DNA from: JAMXLG01 sp963818925
Lineage (GTDB): Bacteria > Vulcanimicrobiota > Vulcanimicrobiia > Vulcanimicrobiales > Vulcanimicrobiaceae
DNA: 64,000 bases
Reading direction: 5' to 3'
Assembly: GCA_963818925.1 (NCBI GenBank)
Contig: CAWFTN010000001.1
Coordinates: 124,001 to 188,000 of the forward strand
The stretch's first letter is position 1; the number at the start of each line of letters is the position of its first letter. Below are positions 31,566 to 40,426 of the stretch, one piece after another. The translations under genes and the position numbers were made by a program. The notes under the pieces are model-generated. The model made no database searches. It saw nothing but the letters and a program-made list of their open reading frames with translations, and was not told the origin of the DNA.

Positions 31566-34016
31566 ATGGGGCCGAGTTACGACGCGCAGCGAAATGAATA
31601 TTGTGCGTACGTGATTCCCGAAACGCAAACGCCGTACGGGCTGCTGCTCGGGAATTACAAATCGTTCGCACAGTCCACCGCAAAGGGCGGCGTACGCGGT
31701 TTGTGGGACGCGGATACCGATCAAATTATTTTCGGAACGCACCAGATCGCGTATCGAGTGCGCGGCGGCGAGCAAACCCTCTTCCCGCATCAGATCATCC
31801 GCGAGTTCACGTTCCTTCCCTACGCGCAGATCTCAGAGTTCACGCTCGAGCACCGGATCCACGTAACCGAAGCATTCTACGTTCCTTTCGGTCCGGAGTT
31901 CGAGCGGACGGTGTGTTTCGTCGTCGACGTGACGCTCTACAATCCCGGCCGCGAATCGCTCGACGTTTCCGTGTTTCCGTGGGCGATGCTCGTCGGACAA
32001 CGGTTTTACGGCGAGCCGGAACACGAAGTCGAAGCCTGGAGCGACGGCCCGTACCTTTGCTCGAAAAACGCGGAAACCGGCGCGGAGCGTTGGTGGGGCG
32101 GGTCGCGAGAGCCCATTGGGTGCGAACTCTCGTTGCGCGAACAGGTGCTGCTTGCCAACATGGGCCGCGGGACGCTGATTCCCGAGGATGTTCCGGGGTT
32201 CGGGCACGTCACGCCCGAGCTTGCGCGTTTCGTGAGCCGCAGAATCTTCGGCGCATTCGAATACCGTATGACCGTTGCACCCGGTGCCCGCGAATCGCTG
32301 CGTCTTGCCGTCGTCTACAACAAGGATGGCCGCGAGAAGAGCCGGCCGGTGCTCGAGCGCCTCCTCGCCGACAAACGAACGCTTCACGATACGCAACGCT
32401 ACTACGCGAATCGCCTCGCGGACGCGCGATTCATGACGCCAAGCCCGACGATCAATCGCGGCGTCGTCTGGGCGAAAGCGAACATGATTCGGATCGTCAA
32501 GGATTATCCCCAAGGCTGGGGATCGACGAACTCGCCGCCCTCCGACATTCTCGTGTCGCGCGATACGTCGTGGTTCGTGCACGGCTTCGATTATTTCTGG
32601 CCGCAGTTCAGCCGCGATTGCCTCGAAGTCTTCAACAAAGCGATCGAAGACACGGGGCTGATGATCGAATACATTCGTGGCGTTAGCGGCTACAAGACGG
32701 CATACGACTTGAACATAAACGACGATACGCCGTTGCACTTGATCGCGATGCTACACTACTACAACGCGACGCTTGACGATGAGTGGGTGCGCGAACGGCT
32801 CGATCTCGTGATCAAGCTGACGGACTATATGCTCACCCAGCGCGACGATCAGGGCCTTTTGTTCTGTCGCGCCAAAGGCGTGGACATGTACGGCATTTCG
32901 TCTTGGCGCAACATCATTCCGTACTATACGCTCGACGGCGCCGTGACGGAAATCTGCGCGGAAGGCGTCTTTGCGCTGGAGGCCGCGGCGATGCTCTGTG
33001 CCGTTGCCGGCGACACCGAGCATTGGGAGAAGTATTCGTTCGAAGCGCAGTCGCTGCGCGGCGCGATGATGGATTATCTCTTCAACGACGACACCGGGGC
33101 GTTCGTCTTGAATTACGATCAGGACAAGAACTATCAGGACAACTTCACGGCGGACGAAGTCTTTCCGGTGCTCTTTAACGTTGCGAACCCCGATCAGCGG
33201 CGCGCAATTTTGAAGCGCTTGCTCGAAGCAGATTTCGTCACGCCGGTCGGCTTGCGCACGATCTCGACGGCCGATGCATGGTATTTCCCGTCGTATGGTT
33301 TCGGTCTGCTCGGCGGAATTTGGCCGGACCTTACGTTGTGGTTTGCTCTCACGCTCGCGCGCAATGGGTTTGTCGACGAATGCGTGCACTTTCTCAATGT
33401 CGTCTACGACGCGATGGAAGGCGGCAGTCCGCGCAATACGGTACCCGGCGAATTCGGCGAATGGTTCGATGGCGGTTCCCTTTCGAATCGCGGAATGTAC
33501 CTTTCGCCGTGGACCGGCGCAAAATACCTGTGGGCCGTTGCAGAAACGATCGGCGGCCTCGACGGTTATCGCACGAGCGGACGTCCGCACTTGGTTCCGT
33601 TGCGTCCGCACAGCTGGCAGTGGATGGCGGCGGCGCGCGTGCACTGGGGCGGCCGGCGCTGTACCTACGTCATCGACTTCAAGCGCAACGTCATCTACGG
33701 CGACATGCCGCAACTCTCAGCCGAAGAACCATACTCGTGCATCTTTGCGGGTCGCGACGTCAGTGATGAAGTAATGATGTCGCCGGTCGAAGTCGGCGCA
33801 ATCGCATTCGAAGACGAAGCTGGAGCGGTGCGCATCTTCGTGTGCAACATGCTCGATCGCGATCGCAACGTGCTCGTCGAATTTCGCGGTCATACCGTTC
33901 GTGTCGAGACGGCGGCCGGAGAACTGCGGGAGGTGCAAATGATCGGCAAACCGACCGACCGTAAAGCGCGAGCAACGCGTCTCGACGTCGTGCCGGCGCG
34001 TCCGGTCCGCGTCTAG
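31566..34016 (+). CDS. Six-hairpin (alpha/alpha)6 glycosidase, amylo-alpha-1,6-glucosidase-like
   Basis: An 816-residue cytoplasmic protein with no signal peptide. The N-terminal third (residues 1-270) is beta-rich, as in the substrate-proximal domain of debranching and GH94/GH15-related enzymes. The remainder is an (alpha/alpha)6 barrel: KANMIRIVKDYPQGWGSTNSP, VSRDTSWFVHGFDYFWPQFSRDCLEVF, TPLHLIAMLHYYNATLDDEW, IWPDLTLWFALTLARNGF and PGEFGEWFDGGSLSNRGMYLSPWTGAKYLWAV. Likely acid/base residues are in SRDTSW and GEFGEWFDG. The exact substrate is unclear: an alpha-glucan, trehalose or cello-oligosaccharide type is possible. A GalT-like gene starts three bases later, suggesting joint sugar metabolism. 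Confidence 0.7.
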   Translation: MGPSYDAQRNEYCAYVIPETQTPYGLLLGNYKSFAQSTAKGGVRGLWDADTDQIIFGTHQIAYRVRGGEQTLFPHQIIREFTFLPYAQISEFTLEHRIHVTEAFYVPFGPEFERTVCFVVDVTLYNPGRESLDVSVFPWAMLVGQRFYGEPEHEVEAWSDGPYLCSKNAETGAERWWGGSREPIGCELSLREQVLLANMGRGTLIPEDVPGFGHVTPELARFVSRRIFGAFEYRMTVAPGARESLRLAVVYNKDGREKSRPVLERLLADKRTLHDTQRYYANRLADARFMTPSPTINRGVVWAKANMIRIVKDYPQGWGSTNSPPSDILVSRDTSWFVHGFDYFWPQFSRDCLEVFNKAIEDTGLMIEYIRGVSGYKTAYDLNINDDTPLHLIAMLHYYNATLDDEWVRERLDLVIKLTDYMLTQRDDQGLLFCRAKGVDMYGISSWRNIIPYYTLDGAVTEICAEGVFALEAAAMLCAVAGDTEHWEKYSFEAQSLRGAMMDYLFNDDTGAFVLNYDQDKNYQDNFTADEVFPVLFNVANPDQRRAILKRLLEADFVTPVGLRTISTADAWYFPSYGFGLLGGIWPDLTLWFALTLARNGFVDECVHFLNVVYDAMEGGSPRNTVPGEFGEWFDGGSLSNRGMYLSPWTGAKYLWAVAETIGGLDGYRTSGRPHLVPLRPHSWQWMAAARVHWGGRRCTYVIDFKRNVIYGDMPQLSAEEPYSCIFAGRDVSDEVMMSPVEVGAIAFEDEAGAVRIFVCNMLDRDRNVLVEFRGHTVRVETAAGELREVQMIGKPTDRKARATRLDVVPARPVRV

Positions 34017-34019
34017 GGA

Positions 34020-34907
34020 TTGTCTCCCTACATTCGCGATCCACTCACCGGCGAACACGCGCTGCTTGCCGCGACGCGCGCCGGGCGGCCAAACGAGTTT
34101 CGCAACGGTCCCGAAGATCGATGCGCATTTTGTCCGGGAAACGAAGACCTTACGCCGCCTGAGATCGCGCGGTATGGAACCGGCTTCAGGTGGGACGTGC
34201 GCGTCTTTCGCAACAAATATCCGGCGATTCTGCCTCCGGAGGGCGATCATGAAGTGATCGTCGATTCACCGAGCCACGACGAAGAAACCACGCAGCTCGG
34301 TATGGCGATGTGGCGCATTCGATATGCGGCCGCGCTCGTGCGCACGCCATTATCCTATCCCGTGTTGTTCAAAAACAGCGGCGCCTACGCCGGTGCAACG
34401 ATTCGTCATCCACACACGCAATTAGTCGTATTACCGCGACGTCCCGATCGCTGGCGGCACATGATCGAAAGCGGCGGTTGCGTCTTGTGTAATGAACTGG
34501 CGCGCGCGCAGGAAGCAGAAACGATCGTCGCGCGCAACGAAGGCGCGACCGCATTCGTGCGATCGCGTTCACGATTTGCATCGTCGCTCACCGTGCTTCC
34601 GTCGGACTGCGCGTCGTCGCTGCTCTTCAGCGACGAGGAAGCGTGGAACGCGGCCGGCGCCATTGCTCGCGACGCGGTGCAGGCGATCGGACGCGCCTTC
34701 GCAGACCGGCCGGCATTCAATCTGATCGTCTATAGCGACCCGCATGCGGAATTAGGGTTATTTCATTGGCACATGGAGATCGTTCCGCGCGTCAGCACGC
34801 TGGCCGGATTCGAACTCTCGACGGGAATGTTCATCCGCGGATCGACCGCAAAGGAGTCTGCCCGCCGCTGGCGCCGAATGTTAGCGCCTCTCGATGGATC
34901 CATCTAA
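34020..34907 (+). CDS. Galactose-1-phosphate uridylyltransferase-like HIT-superfamily protein
   Basis: A 295-residue protein with the GalT layout: an N-terminal RDPLTGEHALLAATRAGRPNEF, a zinc-type CAFCPGNEDLTPPEI (about 35-49), NKYPAI, GATIRHPHTQLVVLPRRP (active-site His-Pro-His), a second Cys pair in GGCVLCNEL, and C-terminal LFHWHMEIVPR. It would transfer a nucleotide between a UDP-sugar and a sugar 1-phosphate. It differs from classical GalT in having HPHTQ instead of HPHGQ, so it may act on another sugar phosphate. The TTG start lies three bases after the glycosidase. Confidence 0.8.
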   Translation: MSPYIRDPLTGEHALLAATRAGRPNEFRNGPEDRCAFCPGNEDLTPPEIARYGTGFRWDVRVFRNKYPAILPPEGDHEVIVDSPSHDEETTQLGMAMWRIRYAAALVRTPLSYPVLFKNSGAYAGATIRHPHTQLVVLPRRPDRWRHMIESGGCVLCNELARAQEAETIVARNEGATAFVRSRSRFASSLTVLPSDCASSLLFSDEEAWNAAGAIARDAVQAIGRAFADRPAFNLIVYSDPHAELGLFHWHMEIVPRVSTLAGFELSTGMFIRGSTAKESARRWRRMLAPLDGSI

Positions 34908-35370
34908 ACGTTTTGTCACGATCGTTCTCGCTATCGGTGTGGTCGTTCTTCTGGCTGCGATCTACGTCGGCCAACGAATGGGCACGCGCGTCCTCGTTCA
35001 GGCGACGAACTCCGGCAGTCTGGACACCACGCCCGTCATCACGCCCGTCCCTGCCGCAACACCGGTAAATTACGGGCCGGATTGGAAGCGCGAGCAGACT
35101 ATCACGGCTGCCGGCGATCCCGGCTTCCCGGATCCCCGGATCCCGCCGAAGCCGCTCCCCACGCTCGAGCCGACGCCGACCCCCGGACCGCAAAAGACGC
35201 CGAAGTGGACTCCCAACCCGAATATTCCGATTTGGGATCAGACGCCGCCCTCGAGCGGGTCGCCTGCGCCAACCCTTTCGCCTCCCGTACTCTCGCCCGA
35301 GCCGCAACCGAGCGTTAGCAGCCCGGAACCATCGCCGGGTATGAAAGCGACACCAACGCCTACCCCGTAG
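34894..35370 (+). CDS. Membrane-anchored proline-rich protein, unknown function
   Basis: A 158-residue protein beginning MDPSKRFVTIVLAIGVVVLLAAIYV: one N-terminal transmembrane anchor, then an extracytoplasmic tail rich in Pro, Thr and Ser (TPTPGPQKTPKWTPNPNIP, PAPTLSPPVLSPEPQPS). It has no globular domain. It overlaps the GalT-like gene by 14 bases. It could be a spacer or envelope-spanning segment; no family assigned. Similar TPTP linkers occur in the sedolisin and SGNH lipoproteins of this window. Confidence 0.55.
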   Translation: MDPSKRFVTIVLAIGVVVLLAAIYVGQRMGTRVLVQATNSGSLDTTPVITPVPAATPVNYGPDWKREQTITAAGDPGFPDPRIPPKPLPTLEPTPTPGPQKTPKWTPNPNIPIWDQTPPSSGSPAPTLSPPVLSPEPQPSVSSPEPSPGMKATPTPTP

Positions 35371-35468
35371 GGTTGTATCTAATGTCCTTATTGGAATCCA
35401 CTGATACGATAGGGACAAGAGGCGTATCGATTTGCGCTGCAGGGCGCAAAGCCGAAGGGAGATTCATC

Positions 35469-36365
35469 GTGGCAGACCAGCAAACCGGAACTGTTACCGT
35501 CAAGCGCGGACTCGCGCAAATGCTCAAGGGCGGCGTCATCATGGACGTCGTGACCCCCGAGCAAGCCGTGGTCGCACAAGAAGCGGGAGCGGTCGCGGTA
35601 ATGGCGCTCGAGCGCATTCCGTCGGACATTCGGGCTGCGGGCGGTGTCGCGCGGATGAGCGCGATCGAGCTGATTCAAGGCATCATGGACGCCGTCACGA
35701 TTCCGGTCATGGCGAAGGTTCGCATCGGCCACTTCGCCGAGGCGCAAGTGCTGCAGTCAATCGGCGTCGACTACATCGACGAATCCGAAGTGCTTACGCC
35801 GGCCGACGATTTGTATCACTGCGACAAGCACGAATTCACGACGCCGTTCGTGTGCGGAGCGCGCGATCTCGGTGAGGCGCTGCGCCGGCTCACCGAAGGT
35901 GCCGCGATGATTCGCAGCAAGGGCGAAGCCGGAAGCGGCAACATCGTCGAAGCGGTGCGTCACATCCGCGCGATCAGAGACGCGATTTCAATGTTGACGG
36001 TCGCGCCGAAAGAAGAACTCGTCGCCCGTGCGCGCGATCTCGGCGCAAGCTACGAGTTGGTGCGCGAAGTTGCGGCGACCGGTAAACTTCCGGTCGTGCT
36101 GTTCTGCGCCGGCGGCGTCTCCACGCCCGCGGACGCTGCACTCATGATGCAACTCGGCGCCGAAGGCATCTTCGTCGGCAGTGGTATCTTCAAGTCGAAC
36201 GATCCGAAGAAATTCGCGAAAGCTATCGTCGACGCAACCACGCACTTCAACGATCCGAAGGTCGTCGCCGAAGCATGCCGGTCGCTCGGAACGTCCGACG
36301 CGATGCCGGGCATCGACGTCCGCAAACTCCCAGAATCGGAGCTGCTCGCGAGTCGTGGAAACTAA
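35469..36365 (+). CDS. pdxS: Pyridoxal 5'-phosphate synthase lyase subunit
   Basis: A 298-residue PdxS (Pdx1/SNZ) that builds PLP from ribose 5-phosphate, glyceraldehyde 3-phosphate and ammonia. The start is GTG 35469, preceded by GGGAGA. A longer frame from 35373 has no conserved sequence. Signatures are KRGLAQMLKGGVIMDVVTPEQA, VMALERIPSDIRAAGGVARMS, MAKVRIGHFAEAQVLQ and LFCAGGVSTPADAALMMQLGAEGIFVGSGIFKS. It is coupled to pdxT with an 11-base overlap. Confidence 0.97.
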   Translation: MADQQTGTVTVKRGLAQMLKGGVIMDVVTPEQAVVAQEAGAVAVMALERIPSDIRAAGGVARMSAIELIQGIMDAVTIPVMAKVRIGHFAEAQVLQSIGVDYIDESEVLTPADDLYHCDKHEFTTPFVCGARDLGEALRRLTEGAAMIRSKGEAGSGNIVEAVRHIRAIRDAISMLTVAPKEELVARARDLGASYELVREVAATGKLPVVLFCAGGVSTPADAALMMQLGAEGIFVGSGIFKSNDPKKFAKAIVDATTHFNDPKVVAEACRSLGTSDAMPGIDVRKLPESELLASRGN

Positions 36366-36972
36366 ATCGCTGATCGGCGTGCTCGCATTGCAGGGCGATG
36401 TGGTGGAACACATCGCCTCGCTCGAGCGCGCCGGCGCGCGTGCGATTGCCGTCAAGACGCAAGCAGATCTCGACGAAGTAGACGGGCTTGTCATTCCGGG
36501 CGGTGAGTCAACGACGGTGATGAAGTTGCTCGAGCGATTCGCATTGCACGCACCGATCAAGTCGCGCGTGAACAGCGGTATGCCGCTGTGGGGCACGTGC
36601 ATGGGAATGATCGTCGCTGCGCACGAGGTCGCAGGTCTGAACCAGCCTACACTCGATCTGATCGACATTACCGTCCGCCGCAATGCGTTCGGACGTCAGA
36701 ACGATTCCGCCGAAGTCGATCTGCCGGTCGCAGTGCTCGGCTCGAAGCCGTTCCCCGCGATTTTCATCAGAGCCCCGTGGATCGAGCGCGTCGGTCCCTC
36801 GGTCGAATTGCTGGCCGAACGTAACGGGCACGGTGTGATGGTTCGTGAGGGAAACGTCCTGGGAACGTCATTCCATCCCGAGCTCACGAACGATCCGCGG
36901 GTCCACGCGTACTTCTTGAAAATCGTCGACGAAGCACGGAAAAGCGTAGGGAAGACCTCTTCCGCCGCATAA
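36355..36972 (+). CDS. pdxT: Pyridoxal 5'-phosphate synthase glutaminase subunit
   Basis: A 205-residue class I glutaminase that delivers ammonia to PdxS. The start GTG 36355 overlaps pdxS by 11 bases and gives METKSLIGVLALQGDVVEHI. The active-site triad is Cys in PLWGTCMGMIV and His/Glu in GTSFHPELTND, and VIPGGESTTVMKLLER is a family hallmark. The supply of PLP fits the many PLP enzymes nearby (BioA, BioF, the decarboxylase, GcvP). Confidence 0.97.
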   Translation: METKSLIGVLALQGDVVEHIASLERAGARAIAVKTQADLDEVDGLVIPGGESTTVMKLLERFALHAPIKSRVNSGMPLWGTCMGMIVAAHEVAGLNQPTLDLIDITVRRNAFGRQNDSAEVDLPVAVLGSKPFPAIFIRAPWIERVGPSVELLAERNGHGVMVREGNVLGTSFHPELTNDPRVHAYFLKIVDEARKSVGKTSSAA

Positions 36973-36975
36973 CTT

Positions 36976-37278
36976 GTGCGGCAAATGAGTTCGCAGGCGA
37001 TCCCTCCGGGTGCGGAAGCGACCGGATTCCAAGGTCAGATCCCGCCGCTCGAGCCGTTGCTCACGGAAGTGATTGCAACGCTCGCGCTTGCGGCGCATGC
37101 GTATCTCTCTGATACGGACGGACGGCAACCCGATTTCCCGAGCGCCGAAGCCGCGATCGACGTCGCGAGCAGCGCATTCGAACGGGTCAAAGAAAGGTTG
37201 CGGCCCGACGAAAGGTTAGCCATCACTCAGATGCTGACCGAAACCCGAATGACGTTCGTAAGAAAGCGAGGCACCTAA
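36976..37278 (+). CDS. Small DUF1844-like protein
   Basis: A 100-residue soluble protein from GTG 36976 (or 97 residues from ATG 36985). The helical pattern PLEPLLTEVIATLALAAHAYL, then PDFPSAEAAIDVASSAFERVKERLRPDERLAITQMLTETRMTFV resembles DUF1844, a small family of unknown function found beside translation or housekeeping genes. It starts three bases after pdxT. Its TAA stop lies inside the loop of a terminator hairpin. Confidence 0.55.
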   Translation: MRQMSSQAIPPGAEATGFQGQIPPLEPLLTEVIATLALAAHAYLSDTDGRQPDFPSAEAAIDVASSAFERVKERLRPDERLAITQMLTETRMTFVRKRGT

Positions 37279-37293
37279 AGTGTCTCGCTTTCT
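37261..37293 (+). terminator. Rho-independent terminator of pdxS-pdxT-DUF1844
   Basis: AGAAAGCGAGGCAC pairs with GTGTCTCGCTTTCT over 14 positions (one G-U) around a five-base loop CTAAA that contains the upstream stop codon. The T-tract is weak. Confidence 0.75.
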
Positions 37294-37344
37294 TGCATCT
37301 TGTCATCGATATTCGCCGCCCCGCGCTGAAGGAGGACAGCGACT

Positions 37345-37875
37345 GTGAGCGACGTGCTCGTCTTGAATTTTACGTATGAAGCGCTGAATATCACGAGCTT
37401 TCAGCGCGCGGTCAAGCTGTTGTTCTCGGGCAAAGCCGAGATGGTGCACGACCGCGACCGCATTCTCGCATCGACGCGCTATGAAATGCGCATGCCGTCG
37501 ATCATTCGGATGCTCTATTACATCCGCCGGCCGATGCAAAAAGTCGCGCTGACGAAGAAGAACGTGTTGATCCGCGACAATCACACATGTCAGTACTGTG
37601 GAATCCGTGGCGAGAAACTCATGACGGTCGACCACGTCGTGCCGAAGAGTCGCGGTGGTCCGTCTACGTGGGAGAACCTGGTCTGCGCATGCATGCGGTG
37701 CAACAATCGAAAAAACAACCGTACGCCCGACGAATGCAACCTGACGCTGAAGAAGAAGCCGCGTCAACCGAAATACATCCCCTGGATCCAGATCAAGCGC
37801 AACACGCTGCCGGACGAATGGGGCAAGTTCCTCTTCTTGTATAACGTGTCCATCGAAGAGCGCATCGAGACATAA
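37345..37875 (+). CDS. HNH endonuclease family protein
   Basis: A 176-residue protein starting at GTG 37345, preceded by GGAGG. N-terminal region VLVLNFTYEALNITSFQRAVKLLFSGKAEMV is followed by a zinc-finger HNH domain: HTCQYCG (about 80-86), MTVDHVVPKSRGGPSTWENLVCACMRCNNRKNNRTPDE. This type (McrA-like, about 170 residues) is widespread in bacterial chromosomes as a stand-alone gene and its role is unsettled: DNA repair or defence have been considered. No partner methylase is present. Confidence 0.88.
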   Translation: MSDVLVLNFTYEALNITSFQRAVKLLFSGKAEMVHDRDRILASTRYEMRMPSIIRMLYYIRRPMQKVALTKKNVLIRDNHTCQYCGIRGEKLMTVDHVVPKSRGGPSTWENLVCACMRCNNRKNNRTPDECNLTLKKKPRQPKYIPWIQIKRNTLPDEWGKFLFLYNVSIEERIET

Positions 37876-37884
37876 CGCGCGTTC

Positions 37885-38658
37885 GTGATAGTAGCGTTCC
37901 TTTTAGTCGCATTGACGAGCACGTGGGTGCCGGTCGATCCGCAAAACGCCATCGTCATCGATTCGACGAAAGGGCGGATTACCGTCGCCCTCGAGCCGGA
38001 TCTTGCGCCAAATGCGGTGGCGCGCGTGAAGCGTCTCGCGCGCATGCATGTCTACGACGGCCTGCTCATGTGGCGCGTGCTCGACACGCCGGCGGAAGCG
38101 TTCATCCAAACCGGTGATCCGGGAAACGTCGACTCCGGCCGTTCGTCGTTACCCGATCTGAAGGCCGAATTTACTGCAACGCTTCCCGTCGCCGAGATTG
38201 CGTTTGCGCGCATGGGAACTGATCCCGAAGGGTTCTTTCGCGGCATGCCCGTCGCAACGCAGATCGTTGCAGCCAATGTGTGGACCGTTAGAGCGTGGGG
38301 CGCGTATTGCCCAGGAACGGTCGGAATGGGCCGCGACGTCGGTCTCAATACGGCAAATGCCGAACTGTTCTTGATGCGCGGAACAACGCGATGGTTCGAT
38401 CACGATTACACCGCAATCGGCCACGTCGTCGCCGGCATGAATGTCGTGCGTTCCATCGCGGCCGGCGTTCCGCCGAAACATCCCGATGCCATGCGAACCG
38501 TTCGTGTGCTTGCGGATCTTCCTGATTCGCAACAGCCGCACATCGAGATAATGAATACGCGCTCGGCCGCATTCGCCAAAATCATCGATGACGCCCGACG
38601 CGCGCACGGCGCAAACTTCTCCATCTGCGACGTAAGCGTCCCGGTTCGCGTTCGCTAA
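37885..38658 (+). CDS. Cyclophilin-type peptidyl-prolyl isomerase, probably exported
   Basis: A 257-residue protein. A hydrophobic N-terminus (IVAFLLVALTSTWVPV) looks like a signal or anchor. The cyclophilin fold follows: IDSTKGRITVALEPDLAPNAVARVKRLARMHVYDGLLMWRVLDTPAEAFIQTGDP, then NAELFLMRGTTRWFDHDYTAIGHVVAGMNVVRSI. The usual RVI..F..QGGD and A....NSQFFI motifs are divergent, so catalytic activity is uncertain. The C-terminal 40 residues are extra. GTG start nine bases after the HNH gene. Confidence 0.75.
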   Translation: MIVAFLLVALTSTWVPVDPQNAIVIDSTKGRITVALEPDLAPNAVARVKRLARMHVYDGLLMWRVLDTPAEAFIQTGDPGNVDSGRSSLPDLKAEFTATLPVAEIAFARMGTDPEGFFRGMPVATQIVAANVWTVRAWGAYCPGTVGMGRDVGLNTANAELFLMRGTTRWFDHDYTAIGHVVAGMNVVRSIAAGVPPKHPDAMRTVRVLADLPDSQQPHIEIMNTRSAAFAKIIDDARRAHGANFSICDVSVPVRVR

Positions 38659-38678
38659 AAGTTGACAAGTTATTCGGT

Positions 38679-38924
38679 CTACCGGCGGCTACGGTCGCGT
38701 AGCGTGCCGATCAAGTAGACGACGGCGCCGATAACTAAAACAACGGATCCGACGTAGGTGACCGGCGTTTGATTTGGTTCTAAGCGGGAAATTCCGGCGA
38801 TGACTGCGCCGACGCCGAAGAGGCCGGCACCGATGCGCGTTACGAGCGAACTGCGCGACGGAATCCCGGCGGAGATAAGCATGAGAAGGCCGCCCGCGAT
38901 ATACACCCATGCGATTGCATTCAT
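38679..38924 (-). CDS. Small three-helix membrane protein
   Basis: An 81-residue protein from ATG 38924: AIAWVYIAGGLLMLISAGI, LVTRIGAGLFGVGAVIAGIS and VTYVGSVVLVIGAVVYLIGTL form three membrane helices, with a basic C-terminus. No family recognised. The ATG overlaps the stop of the monooxygenase gene by four bases, so the two are coupled. Confidence 0.6.
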   Translation of the reverse strand: MNAIAWVYIAGGLLMLISAGIPSRSSLVTRIGAGLFGVGAVIAGISRLEPNQTPVTYVGSVVLVIGAVVYLIGTLRDRSRR

Positions 38925-40408
38925 CCGAGTTTCACCGTTCCGCAAAATGCGTCGTTCCACGCGCGTTCGATTCGTTTGCGAGTCGGCTTCGTAACGACGG
39001 ACGCGACGCAGCCGTCGGGGCGAACGATCAACACGACCGGCGGCTTCACGTGCCATCGCTTCGGCGGCGTACGCACGACGATGTGGGTAATGTCGAGCTC
39101 GTACTCGCCGGCGACCACAAGCGCCGGATCACCTTTGCGGATCTCGCTGATGCGCCGGCCGCCTTCGAGGCGTAAGTCGTCGATGCGTCGTCCGGCGAGC
39201 GGGTGGCGAGCGTCGATGATCGGCGACTTCGTGTAGCGTCCGCTCAACATTCCGAGCGCTCGACACGTCTTGCGCTGCATGCCTCGACCACGGATGGCGC
39301 GCGACACGGCGCGCACCACGAGTTGCTTCGCGCGCGGCGAAAATCCGAGACCGACGTGCGTGAGGCGATCGGTATATCGTTCGATGGTATCGGTCACCAT
39401 CTCGCGGCGCTCGATATCGAATGTCGTGAAGAGCGCCTCACCGTCGCCGTCTCCGCGCATTGCGTATGCGATTTTCCACGCCAAGTTCGCGGCGTCTTGA
39501 ATGCCCGAGTTCATACCCTGGCCGCCGGCCGGACTGTTGAGATGCGCGGCGTCTCCGGCGAGCGCCACGCGACCCACGACAAAGCGCTGGGCATGGCGCT
39601 TGTGAATTTTGAAGACGCTGCTCCAAAGTGTCGTTGACGTTCGGTCACCGAAGATGTCGAGAAGACGTTCGCGGTGCGCTCGTTGCGAAAGAACCTCCTC
39701 GTCTGCGCCGTCGTCGGGGGTAACGGCGGCAACGACGCGCCACGTGCGCGCCGCGAACTTGAGCGCGCCTCGAACATTCGGTTTATCGAGCCGGGCGCGT
39801 GCCGTCACGGTTTCATCAAAATCCTCATCGAAGAGTTCGTCGCTCAAGACCAAGCGCGTATTGTACGTTATTCCCTCGAGCGAGAGACCGACGAGGTGAC
39901 GGACGATGCCGTGTGCGCCGTCGCAGCCGACGGCGTAGTTCGCGCGTACCGTGTGTTCCGATGCACCATCGGTGTAGATGACGTCGACGAATTCGCCGTC
40001 TTGCCGTAAATCGGTAACGGAAACGCCCGCACGCAGCTCGCACATGTCGTTCGCACGCACGAGCTCGCGCAGCACGCGCTCCGTTTCATTCTGTGGAATG
40101 ATGAACGCGCCGGGATTTTCGACGACGTCCTCGATCACGTGCCAATCGAGCGCGATTAGCGTTTTTTCATTCCGCGCGTTAACGACGATCAGTTCGTCGA
40201 CGAATCGCGAGCGCGCCCGAACGGCATCGTAAATGCCCCAATCGCGGAAGATCTCTTGGGTACGCGGCCAGATGACGACCGCGCGGGACTCAAGGACCGG
40301 CTCGACGTTGCGCTCGAGAACGATCGAACGCACGCCGTAGCGCGCTAAACCAAGCGAGAGCGAGAGGCCAACGGGGCCTCCGCCCACGATGATTACCGCG
40401 GCGTCCAC
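38921..40408 (-). CDS. FAD-dependent aromatic-ring monooxygenase (PheA/TfdB/UbiH-like)
   Basis: A 495-residue flavoprotein hydroxylase. FAD-binding motifs are AVIIVGGGPVGLSLSLGLARYGVRSIVLER (about 4-33) and VALAGDAAHLNSPAGGQGMNSGIQDAANLAWKIA. A thioredoxin-like C-terminal part contains HPLAGRRIDDLRLEGGRR and PDGCVASV, typical of PheA/TfdB or MhpA-like enzymes that hydroxylate phenolic or polyketide substrates. The substrate is unknown. The GTG start at 40408 lies only 18 bases from the divergent bioA start. Confidence 0.88.
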   Translation of the reverse strand: MDAAVIIVGGGPVGLSLSLGLARYGVRSIVLERNVEPVLESRAVVIWPRTQEIFRDWGIYDAVRARSRFVDELIVVNARNEKTLIALDWHVIEDVVENPGAFIIPQNETERVLRELVRANDMCELRAGVSVTDLRQDGEFVDVIYTDGASEHTVRANYAVGCDGAHGIVRHLVGLSLEGITYNTRLVLSDELFDEDFDETVTARARLDKPNVRGALKFAARTWRVVAAVTPDDGADEEVLSQRAHRERLLDIFGDRTSTTLWSSVFKIHKRHAQRFVVGRVALAGDAAHLNSPAGGQGMNSGIQDAANLAWKIAYAMRGDGDGEALFTTFDIERREMVTDTIERYTDRLTHVGLGFSPRAKQLVVRAVSRAIRGRGMQRKTCRALGMLSGRYTKSPIIDARHPLAGRRIDDLRLEGGRRISEIRKGDPALVVAGEYELDITHIVVRTPPKRWHVKPPVVLIVRPDGCVASVVTKPTRKRIERAWNDAFCGTVKLG

Positions 40409-40426
40409 TCGAAGTGCGATTCACTC

